Shown: positions 8,568-18,362 of the stretch, in pieces
How positions within the stretch are numbered: position 1 is the first letter of the stretch
How the letters are laid out: each line of letters begins with the position of its first letter
Assembly: GCF_018918075.1 (NCBI RefSeq)
Contig: NZ_JAHLPW010000018.1
Coordinates: 1 to 64,000 of the forward strand
DNA length: 64,000 nucleotides
Origin: Virgibacillus sp. MSJ-26
Lineage (GTDB): Bacteria > Bacillota > Bacilli > Bacillales > Amphibacillaceae
Direction: 5' to 3'
The notes under the pieces: generated by a model
What the model saw: only the letters and a program-made list of their open reading frames with translations
Databases searched by the model: none
What the model was told of the DNA's origin: nothing
Position numbers and translations under genes: made by a program

Positions 8568-9005
8568 CTAATCTTCAACCTTTTCTTTAGTCGTTACGAC
8601 AAGACGCAGAACAAAAGCTGTCGGTAAAACGTAGCCGATTAAGGCTTGTATCAGCGCAACTAGCCGGCCAATGCCTATTGGCACAATGTCACCATACCCT
8701 ATCGTTAACATAGTCACGCCACTGAAATAGAAAGAATGAACTAGAGATCCAATAATACCAACTTTCCTTAGTTCGTCCCCTTCCACTAGAATGATCCCCT
8801 GGAGCGATAAAATAAAATAGATCAGACCAAAACCAAGGATGACAATTGTGTACGTAACGAGTAGTGTGTAAAAGATTTCCACAGAAAAACGCCCCTCACT
8901 CAAACGTTCATCCGTCTCTTTTGAACCACCTTTAATAAAACCAGTTAAGCTTTTTATTAAAATAAATACAATTAACCCTATAAAAATCCAAGATAATACC
9001 GCCAT
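8568..9005 (-). CDS. potassium channel family protein
   Basis: This small ion-channel protein of 145 residues has three hydrophobic segments. A pore loop with the K+ selectivity filter TIGYGD lies at residues 101-106, before the last helix. It lacks a C-terminal RCK/TrkA-N domain, so any gating subunit is separate. The start follows AAAAGGGG. A potassium channel is plausible in an osmotically stressed cell, but its regulation is unknown. Confidence 0.85.
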   Translation of the reverse strand: MAVLSWIFIGLIVFILIKSLTGFIKGGSKETDERLSEGRFSVEIFYTLLVTYTIVILGFGLIYFILSLQGIILVEGDELRKVGIIGSLVHSFYFSGVTMLTIGYGDIVPIGIGRLVALIQALIGYVLPTAFVLRLVVTTKEKVED

Positions 9006-9093
9006 ATTTTCCCCTTTTTCACTGTATTTGTTCCATTATATGCAACACAATAGAAAAGCTTGTCTAAATATAATAATTCAACTTTCTACAGAA

Positions 9094-9265
9094 GAGTCCT
9101 GTTCCACCGTTTCGGAAAAACATTTCTTTTTCCGCACGGATGAAGAATTGCAGTTCATTCTTCTTTGCTGCTGAGTCTCCGAAAGTTAACGCATTTCAAG
9201 GCTTCTCACTTAGACTTTTTCTCCTGCTGGACAAAGAATGCTTCGACGGCGATACATCGCACACA
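9094..9265 (-). repeat. dispersed repeat family B, degraded inverted copy (B4)
   Basis: Read on the minus strand this matches family B. It has the AGAAGAATGAACTGCAATTC hairpin module seen at 38772, and a 3' part (CGGAAAAAGAAATGTTTTTC) that resembles the closing arm. The 5' part is only loosely conserved. No coding content was recognised. Confidence 0.55.
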
Positions 9266-9344
9266 AAAAAACGGATACGGTGTAAATTTAATCCAAAGAA
9301 GTTGCTAAAAGTCAATTCTTAGAACTCCAAACGAAAGCTATCTG

Positions 9345-9652
9345 TAGCGAAGGAAAAAATGCGAGCCCCTTATGGCAATGAAACGAGGTCACTGAAAAAG
9401 TCCTCCAAATTGTTCTCGCACCATATTTCTGCTAATACATCTGCTTTATCCTCCCCGGATTTACTCCTGAACCTTATTCCAGGTAGTGTATCTGTAAAAT
9501 CCAAAAAGTCTGTTGGAGATTATGTCATAACTTTGAAGCACTTTTTTCAGTGGTCGCAAAAGGAACAGTTTGAAGCCCCCCGCAACAAGTGATTTTTGCG
9601 AGTGAGGAGGCTGAAGCGTTCCCTATGGAGGGAGAGTTTCTTTTTCGTAGCG
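9345..9652 (+). repeat. dispersed repeat family B copy split by an insertion
   Basis: The left part (TAGCGAAGGAAAAAATGCGAG, from 9345) resembles the 5' arm of family B. The right part (GAGGAGGCTGAAGCG ... TTTTTCGTAGCGATGG, to about 9655) resembles its 3' arm. Between them lies an IS1182-like remnant at 9387-9555. Confidence 0.5.
9387..9555 (-). mobile_element. IS1182-like insertion remnant (about 170 bp)
   Basis: The two ends form an imperfect inverted repeat: GGTCACTGAAAAAGT at the left and ACTTTTTTCAGTGGTC at the right. The minus strand encodes a short peptide ending ...KADVLAEIWCENNLEDFFSD, which resembles the C-terminal end of IS1182-family transposases. Almost the whole transposase is missing, so this is a non-autonomous deletion derivative. 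Family assignment is from memory of the FFSD-type ending. Confidence 0.55.
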
Positions 9653-9819
9653 ATGGAATGAGTACATATCTTTTGAAAGTGGAACAATTTTGCTGACGGT
9701 ACTGCGTATCATTTATTAAATGTGTAAATGTAAAGATTTTACGGACTTAATAAGCAAAATTTCTTAACCTGACACCGTGGGCCCAAGGTATATTTATTAT
9801 CACATCCTACGAAAATGAA

Positions 9820-9848
9820 AAACCAGTGGTTCAAATCTCCACTGGTTT
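9820..9848 (-). terminator. Rho-independent terminator of the ABC exporter gene
   Basis: A perfect 10-bp stem AAACCAGTGG / CCACTGGTTT is followed by T residues on the minus strand, 12 bp after the stop. Confidence 0.85.
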
Positions 9849-9860
9849 TATATCTGTCTT

Positions 9861-11627
9861 CTATAATAATGTTTGTGATTCGTCGTTTAGATTTTGAACT
9901 TGATATAAATCGTAATAGCTTCCTTTTTTCGACATCAATTCATCGTGAGAACCGATTTCCGAAATTTCCCCGTTTTCAATTACGACAATTCGATCGGCAT
10001 GAGTGATTGTTGCCAAGCGATGAGCAACAATAAATGTTGTTCGATCAGCCGCGAGCTTCCCAAGTGCTTCCTGAATCGTATGCTCACTCTCTAGGTCAAG
10101 GGCAGATGTGGCTTCATCAAAAATCAAGATTGGTGGATTTTTCAAAAACACACGTGCAATGGCAATTCTTTGTTTTTGACCACCAGATAATTTAACCCCG
10201 CGTTCACCAACGGTTGTTTCATATGCATAAGGAAGGTCCATTATAAATTCATGAGCATTGGCAGCTTTAGCGGCAGCCACAACCTCATCATCGCTTGCAT
10301 CAGGGTTTCCCATCCGAATGTTCATTGCTATTGATTCACTGAATAAAATATTATCCTGTAGCACCATTCCGATATTATCTCGTAAAGAGCGAGCCTGTAC
10401 ATCACGTATATCTTGACCATCGACTTTGATAGCACCACTTGTAACATCATAAAAACGTGGTATCAAACTAATTAATGTTGATTTTCCTCCTCCACTCATA
10501 CCAACAAGAGCGATTGTCTCTCCCTTTTCAACATTGAGTGAGACATTTTTCAATACTTCAGGTTCTGTTTTTTCATAGCGGAATGAAATATTTTCGATAT
10601 TAATTTTACCATTAACATTTTTTAATGGCTCTGCATCAGATTTATCGACAATATCATATGATTCATTCATAAGTTCAAACACACGATCAATTGATGCTAT
10701 CGACTGTGTTAGTTGGGTTGACGAATTAATTAATCGTCGCAATGGACTATATACCCTTTCCATGTATCCCACAAAAGCAACCATCGTTCCCATCGTCAAA
10801 TTACCATTAATCACTTGATATCCTGCAAATGCAATGACTAGGAGTGGTGCTAAATCCGTAATGGTATTTGTGACCGCAAACGTTTTAGCATTCCATCCTG
10901 TATGGGTAATCGCTTTTTCTAAAAAATTACTGTTTCTTTTATCAAATTGTTCTTGTTCATAATTCTCAAGTGCAAAGCTCCTCGTCACCGGAATACCTTG
11001 TACCCGTTCATGCAAATGACCTTGGACTTCTGCAAGAGCTTGAGATCTTTCGCGAGTTAATCGGCGTAATTTCCCGTAAAAATACTTAACAGAGAAACCG
11101 AATATAGGAAATAATATAATTGATACAATCGTTAAAGGTACATCCATTGTTAACATAATAACAATAGCAATTAATATCGTGACTAAGTCTAACCATATAT
11201 TCATAAGTCCAGTTATGACAAAAATTTTCGTTTGTTCGACATCATGTATTACCCGGGAAATAATTTCGCCAGTTTTCGTCTGCGAATAAAATCTCAAACT
11301 TAACCTCTGAAGGTGGTCAAATAGCTTATCTCTGATGTCATAGAGGATTTTACTTCCTACCCACTGCGCTAAATATTGTCGAAGATATTCGATTGGCGGA
11401 CGTAAAACTAAGAAAACAATGAACGATCCACCCATTACCCAAAAAAGTTTGGAAGTTTTTTCGACGTCTGTTAGTGCACCAGTCGTAATAATATTATCAA
11501 TAACATATTTTAAAATGAGCGGGATTAATAAAGGTATAGCGAATTTAAATACCCCAATGATGACCGTCCATAAAATTTTCCATTTATATGGTGCAACGAA
11601 TTTCAAATACTGTTTTATACTCGACAT
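9861..11627 (-). CDS. ygaD: ABC exporter, fused permease and ATPase (YgaD-like)
   Basis: This 588-residue half-transporter has an N-terminal six-helix ABC-exporter membrane domain (about 1-310) and a C-terminal nucleotide-binding domain. The Walker A is GMSGGGKST, the signature is LSGGQKQR, Walker B is [12 protein letters not shown] and the H-loop is in IVAHRLAT. It probably works as a homodimer in multidrug or lipid export; the substrate is unknown. Its place beside ygaC and the perR region matches ygaD of B. subtilis. The start follows AAAAAGGAAG. Confidence 0.9.
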   Translation of the reverse strand: MSSIKQYLKFVAPYKWKILWTVIIGVFKFAIPLLIPLILKYVIDNIITTGALTDVEKTSKLFWVMGGSFIVFLVLRPPIEYLRQYLAQWVGSKILYDIRDKLFDHLQRLSLRFYSQTKTGEIISRVIHDVEQTKIFVITGLMNIWLDLVTILIAIVIMLTMDVPLTIVSIILFPIFGFSVKYFYGKLRRLTRERSQALAEVQGHLHERVQGIPVTRSFALENYEQEQFDKRNSNFLEKAITHTGWNAKTFAVTNTITDLAPLLVIAFAGYQVINGNLTMGTMVAFVGYMERVYSPLRRLINSSTQLTQSIASIDRVFELMNESYDIVDKSDAEPLKNVNGKINIENISFRYEKTEPEVLKNVSLNVEKGETIALVGMSGGGKSTLISLIPRFYDVTSGAIKVDGQDIRDVQARSLRDNIGMVLQDNILFSESIAMNIRMGNPDASDDEVVAAAKAANAHEFIMDLPYAYETTVGERGVKLSGGQKQRIAIARVFLKNPPILIFDEATSALDLESEHTIQEALGKLAADRTTFIVAHRLATITHADRIVVIENGEISEIGSHDELMSKKGSYYDLYQVQNLNDESQTLL

Positions 11628-11736
11628 TTGATAATCTTCCTTTTTAAAATATCTAGGTGTTATAAAAATCTATTTCTCTTCCTAATTTATTCATAGTAAT
11701 AGAAAAGCCTTGCTACTTATTTATTGTAACAAGGGT

Positions 11737-12267
11737 TTACCATCGAAACGCTAAAAAATGTTCATACCATTGATCAATGAACCCTGGGGAAAATGGACCT
11801 TTGCGTTGATGAACCCATTCTTTGAGATGATCAATATTGGCGTATAAAATTTGGTCTAGAACTTTTGGATAATTCATCTCCACTTTATGTTCTTCATACT
11901 CATCTTCATCAAGAATGTTGTAGGTCATATCAGGGAACACTTTTAAATCCAAATCATAGTCAATATATTTTAACGCACTATTTTCATATAAAAAAGGAGA
12001 ACTAATATTGCAGTAATAATATATTCCATCTGCACGAAGCATCCCAATGATATTAAACCAATACTCTGAATGGAAATAGCAAATGGCTGGCTCTCTCGTT
12101 ACCCATGATCGACCATCACTTTCTGTTACATGAGTTTTATCATTTGCTCCGATGACTATTTTTTCCGTTCCTTTCAAGACGACACTGCTGTCCCATACCC
12201 TATGCAAAGTACCGTTATGCTTATAACTTTGAATTTGAATGTCCGCGCCAACTTTCGGAGCAACCAT
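11737..12267 (-). CDS. ygaC: nucleoside tri-/diphosphate phosphatase-like protein (DUF402, YgaC)
   Basis: This 176-residue protein belongs to the DUF402/UPF0374 family. Characterised staphylococcal members hydrolyse nucleoside tri- and diphosphates. Its acidic metal-binding cluster is visible in [13 protein letters not shown] and [10 protein letters not shown]. The start follows AAAGGAAG. It lies directly upstream of ygaD, 109 bp away, and in the same orientation as in B. subtilis. The exact physiological substrate is not predictable. Confidence 0.88.
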   Translation of the reverse strand: MVAPKVGADIQIQSYKHNGTLHRVWDSSVVLKGTEKIVIGANDKTHVTESDGRSWVTREPAICYFHSEYWFNIIGMLRADGIYYYCNISSPFLYENSALKYIDYDLDLKVFPDMTYNILDEDEYEEHKVEMNYPKVLDQILYANIDHLKEWVHQRKGPFSPGFIDQWYEHFLAFRW

Positions 12268-12407
12268 TTTATCTTCCTTTCTCCTTTTATAACCGGTTAT
12301 TTTCTATTTTTTAGTCAATACCAAGTATAAGGCTAACAATTCAAAAATTAAAGCATTATGCAGAGGTTTACTTCACTCCTCAATCCATTTTAATTTGTAT
12401 ATGACAC

Positions 12408-12443
12408 AAAAAGAGTTTCCTTGAAGAAAGGAAACTCTTTTTT
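12408..12443. terminator. Rho-independent terminator of sspE
   Basis: A perfect stem of at least 12 bp (AAAAGAGTTTCC / GGAAACTCTTTT) is flanked by A and T runs. It lies between sspE and ygaC and can act on both strands; it serves sspE on the minus strand. Confidence 0.88.
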
Positions 12444-12468
12444 GGAAACGTATTCGAGGATAAATACG

Positions 12469-12642
12469 TTATTTCTTGTTTTGTTCAGATTTTTGATTCT
12501 GCTTTTTTACCTCTTGAGCATTTGTTTCAGATGCAAACTCAGTGCCATATTGACCTTGCTGGCCTTGTGCCGCCTGTTGGTTTTGCTGTTTAACATGTTT
12601 AACGTTTGTACCAGCAGCTTTTTTCGGATTGTTCTTAGCCAT
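12469..12642 (-). CDS. sspE: gamma-type small acid-soluble spore protein
   Basis: This 57-residue Gln/Asn/Lys-rich protein starts MAKNNPKKAAGTNVKHVKQQ and contains the TEFASETNAQEVKKQN motif of gamma-type SASP. These proteins are stored in the spore core and degraded by the GPR protease at germination to supply amino acids. It has only one TEFASET unit, whereas B. subtilis SspE has a duplicated region. The start follows GGAGGTG with 8-nt spacing. Its neighbours match the B. subtilis sspE locus. Confidence 0.93.
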   Translation of the reverse strand: MAKNNPKKAAGTNVKHVKQQNQQAAQGQQGQYGTEFASETNAQEVKKQNQKSEQNKK

Positions 12643-12750
12643 CAATATCACCTCCGCAATTATAATTTCTCCAATAAATTAATTGTTATCCATCTTTTTA
12701 ATAAATCGTTAAAAGAAATTAATTATGGAGTGAACTTGAAGGCTATTTCA

Positions 12751-13824
12751 CTATATGTATTGCATCATTTTTTGATGAGAAACTGGAAATGGAAATTTAT
12801 CGATTTCTTCACGTGAAACCATCCGTAATCGTTGATCTTTTATTTCTTTTACACTTTGATAAGTCATCGCTTCGTACACGTCAATTTCCCAAATAATATG
12901 GGAGAAGACATGTCTAACATCCCCGACCTTTTTATCGACAGTAATGTCAAGACCATATTCTTTATTTAACCATTGTTCAGCTTCCTCATTCGTTTTAATT
13001 TGTCCTGGAATCATGGGGAATTGCCATAAATTAGCTAAAAGTCCTGTCTCAGGGCGCTTTTCAATAATAACTTCGCCTTTTTCATTTTTAATTATAACTG
13101 ATTTGTAAGGCTTTTTCTTTTGCTTGGCTTTTTTTGCTTTCACTGGCAATTGTTCTTGAATCCCTTCTTCATAAGCCTCACAATGTTCCATCACAGGGCA
13201 AAACATGCACATTGGTGATTTAGGCGTACAGATTAATGCTCCGAGTTCCATTAAAGCTTGATTGAATGAAGATGGATCTTCTTCTGATATAATTGCTCTG
13301 ACGATTTCTTCAAAACTTTTTCGTGTTCGCCCTACAGAGATATCATCATGGATATTAAAAATTCGAGATAACACACGCATAACATTTCCATCAACAGCCG
13401 GCTCAGGTTGATTAAAAGCAATCGATAAAATAGCCCCTCTTGTGTATGGACCAATCCCTTTTAATTCACCTAATTGTTTAGGCTGATCAGGTACTTTACC
13501 ATTATATTCGCTAACAACTTCCCTAACAGCGTTTTGTAAATTACGTGCTCGGGAATAGTATCCCAGACCTTCCCAAGCTTTTAGAACCTCTTGTTCATCC
13601 GCAGAAGCTAAATCATAAACCGTTGGGAACTGTTCCATAAAACGATAAAAATAAGGAATGACCGTATCAACTTGAGTTTGTTGAAGCATAATTTCAGAAA
13701 CCCATACTTTATAAGGGTTCTGATCTTGACGCCAAGGTAAATCACGTTTATTTTGACCGTACCATTCTAATAAGTCTGTTTGAAACTGAAAAATGTTAAA
13801 TTTTCGTAACACCCTTGAAAGCAT
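12751..13824 (-). CDS. mutY: A/G-specific adenine glycosylase MutY
   Basis: This 357-residue base-excision repair enzyme removes adenine mispaired with 8-oxoguanine. The helix-hairpin-helix segment is LKGIGPYTRGA (121-131). Glu44 (SEIMLQQT) and Asp145 are the catalytic pair. The [4Fe-4S] cluster cysteines are Cys199, 206, 209 and 215 (C-x6-C-x2-C-x5-C). The C-terminal NUDIX-like domain (from about 235) recognises 8-oxoG. The start follows AAGGAAGTG. It corresponds to yfhQ of B. subtilis. Confidence 0.96.
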   Translation of the reverse strand: MLSRVLRKFNIFQFQTDLLEWYGQNKRDLPWRQDQNPYKVWVSEIMLQQTQVDTVIPYFYRFMEQFPTVYDLASADEQEVLKAWEGLGYYSRARNLQNAVREVVSEYNGKVPDQPKQLGELKGIGPYTRGAILSIAFNQPEPAVDGNVMRVLSRIFNIHDDISVGRTRKSFEEIVRAIISEEDPSSFNQALMELGALICTPKSPMCMFCPVMEHCEAYEEGIQEQLPVKAKKAKQKKKPYKSVIIKNEKGEVIIEKRPETGLLANLWQFPMIPGQIKTNEEAEQWLNKEYGLDITVDKKVGDVRHVFSHIIWEIDVYEAMTYQSVKEIKDQRLRMVSREEIDKFPFPVSHQKMMQYI

Positions 13825-13960
13825 ACAATCACTTCCTTTATGGTATAATATGATTAGAATATAGATACATTTTATAATTGATTTTAAAGCTATTGTGCGT
13901 TTTTATATAAATTAAATAGAGCCTTTTATATTTGAAATTACTAAGGGAGGACCTCAACTA

Positions 13961-14947
13961 ATGGATACAGGAACCCATATTGCAATGGGCATTGCACTTG
14001 GTGGTATCGCAACGCTTGATCCTGCTGTGCAAAGTGATCCAACACTTTTTCACGCTGTCCTTGTGGGTACTATTGCTGGCTCACACGCTCCTGACTTTGA
14101 CACTGTGTTGAAGTTGAAAAATAATGCAACTTATTTAAGACACCACCGGGGCGTCACCCATTCATTACCCGCTATAGTCATTTGGGGAATATTAATTTCC
14201 TCAATTATATATTTGTTTGTACCAGGTGTAAGTTTTTTACATTTGTGGGCTTGGATTTTTCTAGCCGTTGGTCTGCATGTTTTTGTTGATATATTTAATG
14301 CTTACGGTACGCAGGCAGGTAGACCATTTACCAATAAGTGGATTGCTTTTGGATTCATTAACACCTTTGATCCATTTATTTTTATATTGCATATCGTAGG
14401 GATTATTGCGTGGGTACTCGGCGCAAATCCTGGATACACGTGGCTAATTATCTATACCGTTATCGCCATGTATTATATTAAACGCTATCTCGATAAGCGA
14501 GAGATTGTAAAGAAAATTTACGATTATTTCCCTACAACTGAAAAAATAGCCACATCGCCAACAATCAAGCAGAATTATTGGCGTGTTGCCATTACGACAT
14601 CGGAAAATTTCTATGTCGGTAGTGTAGATAATGGTCATATTTTGATTATAGATGAATTTGATAAGGTACCATTACCTAATTCAGATATAATGAATGTAGC
14701 AAAACAGGACAAAAATATTTCTGCATTTTTATCATTTTCACCTGTCTATCGTTGGGAAACCTATGAATATGATAATTATACAGAAGTGCGTCTTATCGAT
14801 TTGAGATATCGTTCACGCGATTATTATCCTTTCGTCGCTGTCGTTCAAATTGATGATAATTTAAATATCCTCAGTTCATACACCGGTTGGATTTATTCTG
14901 AGAAAAAATTAAAAAGAAAACTTCACGTAGGCGAAAATCTTATTTGA
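13961..14947 (+). CDS. yfhP: membrane-bound metal-dependent hydrolase family protein YfhP
   Basis: This 328-residue protein is of the YdjM/LexA-binding inner-membrane hydrolase family. It has a metal-binding N terminus (MDTGTHIAMG, GSHAPDFDT, LRHHRGVTHS) and several transmembrane helices to about residue 175, then a soluble C-terminal domain. In B. subtilis yfhP is divergent from mutY, and the same divergent arrangement is seen here. The ribosome binding site is AAGGGAGG. The reaction is unknown. Confidence 0.88.
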   Translation: MDTGTHIAMGIALGGIATLDPAVQSDPTLFHAVLVGTIAGSHAPDFDTVLKLKNNATYLRHHRGVTHSLPAIVIWGILISSIIYLFVPGVSFLHLWAWIFLAVGLHVFVDIFNAYGTQAGRPFTNKWIAFGFINTFDPFIFILHIVGIIAWVLGANPGYTWLIIYTVIAMYYIKRYLDKREIVKKIYDYFPTTEKIATSPTIKQNYWRVAITTSENFYVGSVDNGHILIIDEFDKVPLPNSDIMNVAKQDKNISAFLSFSPVYRWETYEYDNYTEVRLIDLRYRSRDYYPFVAVVQIDDNLNILSSYTGWIYSEKKLKRKLHVGENLI

Positions 14948-15037
14948 CTTAGGAAAAGCTCAAGAACAAAAGCGCTGGGCATGGCCAATTTCAGTATAAA
15001 GTTATCCACAGAAGTTTTAATGTTATAGTTTCCTAAG
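14948..15037. repeat. dispersed repeat family A, short copy (A2)
   Basis: This 90-bp element is bounded by a perfect 9-bp inverted repeat CTTAGGAAA / TTTCCTAAG. Its second half matches the tail of copy A1 (GGCCAATTTCAGTATAAAG, then ATGTTATAGTTTCC). It begins immediately at the end of yfhP. Confidence 0.75.
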
Positions 15038-15048
15038 CAACAAGATGA

Positions 15049-15075
15049 AGCAGGAATTGAATTCCTGCTTTTTTT
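15049..15075 (+). terminator. Rho-independent terminator of yfhP
   Basis: The stem AGCAGGAATT / AATTCCTGCT is followed by seven T on the plus strand. It lies between convergent yfhP and yfhH and may serve both. Confidence 0.85.
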
Positions 15076-15412
15076 ATTCTTTCACTGTATTCCCTAACAA
15101 TGAAATCGGAATGGCTTCTTCTTTTTCATACACCTCGTCAAGTAGGTTGATTCGATGTCCCCAAGCAAAGACACCATTGATATAATTCACTTTAAATCTA
15201 TGTCCAGGATCTGAAGGAAGCTCATAAACTTTATCTGCTTGGAACTCATCAGGATTTAACATATATGCCATAGCAACCTGCATCTTACGCTCATTGACAG
15301 CCACTTCACTAATATTTCCAAGTTGTTCCGCTTTTTGAGCTTTTTCTTTTAATTTACCAACTTCTGCTCTAAGCTGTTCAACTGTATAATCACTATATCG
15401 ATAATTATTCAT
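15074..15412 (-). CDS. yfhH: YfhH family protein (DUF1811)
   Basis: This 112-residue protein starts with MNNYRYSDYTVEQLRAEVGK and a helical N-terminal half. The small C-terminal beta domain (PGHRFKVNYINGVFAWGHRI) is typical of DUF1811/YfhH. Its function is unknown. It sits near recX as in B. subtilis. The start follows AAAGGAG. Confidence 0.88.
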   Translation of the reverse strand: MNNYRYSDYTVEQLRAEVGKLKEKAQKAEQLGNISEVAVNERKMQVAMAYMLNPDEFQADKVYELPSDPGHRFKVNYINGVFAWGHRINLLDEVYEKEEAIPISLLGNTVKE

Positions 15413-15532
15413 TTTTGAAACTCCTTTCCTTGCTATTTACATTTTACCAATTGTTTAAGACAATGGGAATAAGAAACAATACGAAACATACATTGAAAAA
15501 TGACACTATGTGAAAATAGGGAGATGAAAATA

Positions 15533-16192
15533 ATGTCTACAATCGCTATCACTGGTGCTGGCAGTGGCCTTGGACGAGCTTTAGCACTGGAGTATGCAAA
15601 GCACCATTATAAGGTATTTTTAATGGGACGTACAGATGAAAAGTTACAAATCGTTCGTCAAGAAATTGAAGATATGGACGGACAAGCCGAAGTTATCTTA
15701 TGTGACGTTAGTGAATTTGCTTCTGTTAGCATCGCCTTTCAACAAATAGGTGAACTTGATGTCTTCATCAATAATGCCGGGATTGGGATCTTTGGTTCTG
15801 TTGAAAAGTATACAAACGAAGAGATTGAACATACATTAAATACAAATGTTAAAGGAACTATTACTACAGTCCAATATGCATTACCTTTAATACGAGAGAG
15901 CAAGGGAAGGATTTTAACGATTATTTCTACCGCTGGCTTGCGCGGGAAAGTCAATGAGTCGATTTATTGTGCAAGTAAATTTGCGGTTAGAGGGTTCACC
16001 GAAAGCTTACAGGAGGAATGGAAAGATGAGGATTTCTCCATTACAGCAGTTTATATGGGTGGTATGAATACACCATTTTGGGATCAGTCCACACACGTTA
16101 AAGATGCTTCTCATTTAAAAGGACCTGAAGTTGTAGCCAAGCAAATTTATCAGCAAGATGACGGCAGAAAAGAAATTATGATTGATAAGTAA
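15533..16192 (+). CDS. short-chain dehydrogenase/reductase
   Basis: This 219-residue oxidoreductase has the cofactor motif TGAGSGLG near its N terminus, the NNAG motif, and the catalytic Ser plus YCASK (Tyr-x3-Lys). The substrate is unknown. The start at 15533 gives a 9-nt spacing from GGGAG; the upstream in-frame ATG at 15524 would touch the ribosome binding site. It is slightly shorter than usual and is convergent with recX. Confidence 0.88.
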   Translation: MSTIAITGAGSGLGRALALEYAKHHYKVFLMGRTDEKLQIVRQEIEDMDGQAEVILCDVSEFASVSIAFQQIGELDVFINNAGIGIFGSVEKYTNEEIEHTLNTNVKGTITTVQYALPLIRESKGRILTIISTAGLRGKVNESIYCASKFAVRGFTESLQEEWKDEDFSITAVYMGGMNTPFWDQSTHVKDASHLKGPEVVAKQIYQQDDGRKEIMIDK

Positions 16193-16223
16193 TAAATTCT
16201 TGAAAGAGTGGGGTGTAAATTTC

Positions 16224-17036
16224 TCACTCTTTCACCTGTTCATCGATAAATTTATTAATTTGTTCAAAAGGAAAGCCTTGCCGATAGAGGCCTTCTTTTA
16301 TTTTTTGTTGTAATTCAAAGCCAGTGAATTTTCTTCCATGTCTTCGAAGTAATTTTCCACCATGATACATTAATGCATCCCATTCTTTGTCTGTATCCTG
16401 ATTATTTTTAACTTCTTCCATGACATCACTAATCACGTCGTAGGTAAAGCCTTTTTGCATCAAGGTTGCTTGCATCTTTTGATACTGTTTTTGTAGTGAA
16501 TCCTTCTTTGTAGTTCTCAATCTTTTCTCTGCCCATTTCATAGCCTTTTCATATTGGATCTCATAAGTATATTTTTTTATTGTTTCTTCAGCAATTCGGG
16601 TAGATACTCCTTTTTCAATGAGTTCCCTTTTAACGAGTTGTGGACCTTTACTTGACGTGCTTATTCTTGTATTGACAAACAGCTCTGCAAACTGTTCATC
16701 ATTTAACAAGCTTTCTTCAACCAATTTATCCATAATATCTGGAATATAATTCTCATCTACTTCTTTTTCGAGTAAATAATCATACATTTCTTTTTTTGTC
16801 CGCATCCGGTAGCTTAAATAATTTATAGCAAGGGAATATGACTTATAAAAGTTATCATTTTCCTTTAAATTTTCGATTAAATCCTTAGAGAGTTCCATAC
16901 CTTTATGTAATCTATATTCAATTAAAATAGCTTCATCAACGCTAAAACTGTATTGATCTCCTTTCTCATGAGTTAAAAAAATATTATAACGTTGCTTATT
17001 TTTCTTTTGTGTCGTAATTCGAGATATTTTTTCCAT
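16224..17036 (-). CDS. recX: recombination regulator RecX
   Basis: This 270-residue all-helical protein contains RecX repeats (for example AINYLSYRMRTKKEMYDYLL and DEQFAELFVNTRIS). RecX binds RecA filaments and modulates recombination. The length matches Gram-positive RecX. A TTG immediately before the chosen ATG is an alternative start; AAGGATGTGA serves either. It is divergent from yfhF as in B. subtilis. Confidence 0.92.
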   Translation of the reverse strand: MEKISRITTQKKNKQRYNIFLTHEKGDQYSFSVDEAILIEYRLHKGMELSKDLIENLKENDNFYKSYSLAINYLSYRMRTKKEMYDYLLEKEVDENYIPDIMDKLVEESLLNDEQFAELFVNTRISTSSKGPQLVKRELIEKGVSTRIAEETIKKYTYEIQYEKAMKWAEKRLRTTKKDSLQKQYQKMQATLMQKGFTYDVISDVMEEVKNNQDTDKEWDALMYHGGKLLRRHGRKFTGFELQQKIKEGLYRQGFPFEQINKFIDEQVKE

Positions 17037-17139
17037 CAACTCACATCCTTACGAATATTATAACATGAATAACTTTCACCTTAAGTTCATTTTAGTATAA
17101 TGAAGTCAATATCTTTTCTAATAAAGGGTGATATCGGGA

Positions 17140-18027
17140 ATGAATTACTTAATTACTGGTGGAACAGGGTTCGTTGGAAAAAAGCTCATTAAGAAGCTTC
17201 ATGAAGAACAACATCACACATACATTTTGACACGCTCCCCTGAATCATATGAGGATACTGAAAAAGCTACTTATATCGGATATGATGTCAATGCTTCGGA
17301 ACTGCCTGCTGTAGATGGCGTTGTAAACCTCGCAGGTGAATCATTATTTGGGTATTGGACCAAGCAACGAAAGAAAAACATATTAAACAGCAGGATTGAA
17401 ACGACTAGAAAGTTGCTTGGTATTATATCACAGTTAAAGAATAAGCCTAATGTTTTGGTGAGTGGCTCTGCGGTCGGTTATTATGGTATGTCTGACGAAC
17501 TTATTTTCACAGAAAAAACTCATAAATCGAGTGAGGATTTTCTTGGAACAGTAACGAATAAATGGGAAAATACAGCAAAAGAAGCAGAACACATGGGCAT
17601 TCGCACAGTGTTAACACGTTTTGGGGTTATCCTTGGAAAAGGAGGAGGTGCTCTTCCTTTAATGGGTTTACCAGTCAAACTTTTTGTCGGCGGCGAAATT
17701 GGTGACGGTGAACAATGGGTCTCTTGGGTTCATATTGACGACGTCGTGAATCTTATCATCTTTTGCCTAGAAAATGAAGAAGTATCTGGTCCCGTGAACG
17801 TGACCGCTCCCGAACCCAAACGAAACAAGGACTTTATGAAAACATTAGCACAAGTGTTGCATCGTCCTTACTGGTTCACAACACCTACATTTTTAATCCA
17901 AACTGCTCTAGGGGAAATGAGCCAATTAATCACCAAAGGCCAATACGTCTGGCCCGCCAAAGCAATCAATGCAAATTACCAATTTATTTATCCTAAATTA
18001 AGAGAGACGTTGAAAAGCTTAAACTAG
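17140..18027 (+). CDS. yfhF: TIGR01777 family NAD(P)-binding epimerase (YfhF, SulA-like)
   Basis: This extended SDR protein of 295 residues begins MNYLITGGTGFVGKKLIK and has the Rossmann glycine motif. NLAGESL, SGSAVGYYG and TRFGVILGKGGGALP are typical of the TIGR01777/YfcH family. The substrate is unknown. The ATG at 17140 is preferred to an upstream GTG because it is correctly spaced from AAGGGTGA. It is divergent from recX. Confidence 0.88.
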   Translation: MNYLITGGTGFVGKKLIKKLHEEQHHTYILTRSPESYEDTEKATYIGYDVNASELPAVDGVVNLAGESLFGYWTKQRKKNILNSRIETTRKLLGIISQLKNKPNVLVSGSAVGYYGMSDELIFTEKTHKSSEDFLGTVTNKWENTAKEAEHMGIRTVLTRFGVILGKGGGALPLMGLPVKLFVGGEIGDGEQWVSWVHIDDVVNLIIFCLENEEVSGPVNVTAPEPKRNKDFMKTLAQVLHRPYWFTTPTFLIQTALGEMSQLITKGQYVWPAKAINANYQFIYPKLRETLKSLN

Positions 18028-18127
18028 ATTAAAAGTTGTTTCTAAGCGAATATGATATTAAGAAATTAAATATGATTTCGGATCTCTTTATAATTCCATT
18101 TCACGAAGGCGAGTATATGGTGTCTAT

Positions 18128-18212
18128 GCGGCTTCATCTCGTTCTATGCGCTCGGCCCGCGCTATGCACTGCTCCCAGACCCATGCGTCACCCATAAATG
18201 TGTCTGGTGCCG
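18128..18212. other. GC-rich block of unknown origin
   Basis: About 85 bp are clearly richer in G and C than their surroundings. On the minus strand an open frame ends ...SAPDTFMGDAWVWEQCIARA. The same frame then runs into AT-rich DNA and has no ribosome binding site. It may be the tail of a lost gene. I do not recognise it. Confidence 0.3.
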
Positions 18213-18362
18213 ATAAAAACTCCTTTATTAAAAAGACAGAAGGATTTTTCAAAAAAATGATTCCCTTTTTAATTAAAACATTGTAGAATATAACTACCAA
18301 AGAACAAATAATAGTTTCAGGGAAGGCAAATGGTGCGCCACCAGTTCGACTGGTTCTAGTGG

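Noticed and set aside
9140..9592. Plus-strand ORFs at 9140-9322 and 9359-9592
   Set aside because: They fall in repeat B and insertion-sequence debris; the only protein-like reading is the short transposase tail on the opposite strand.
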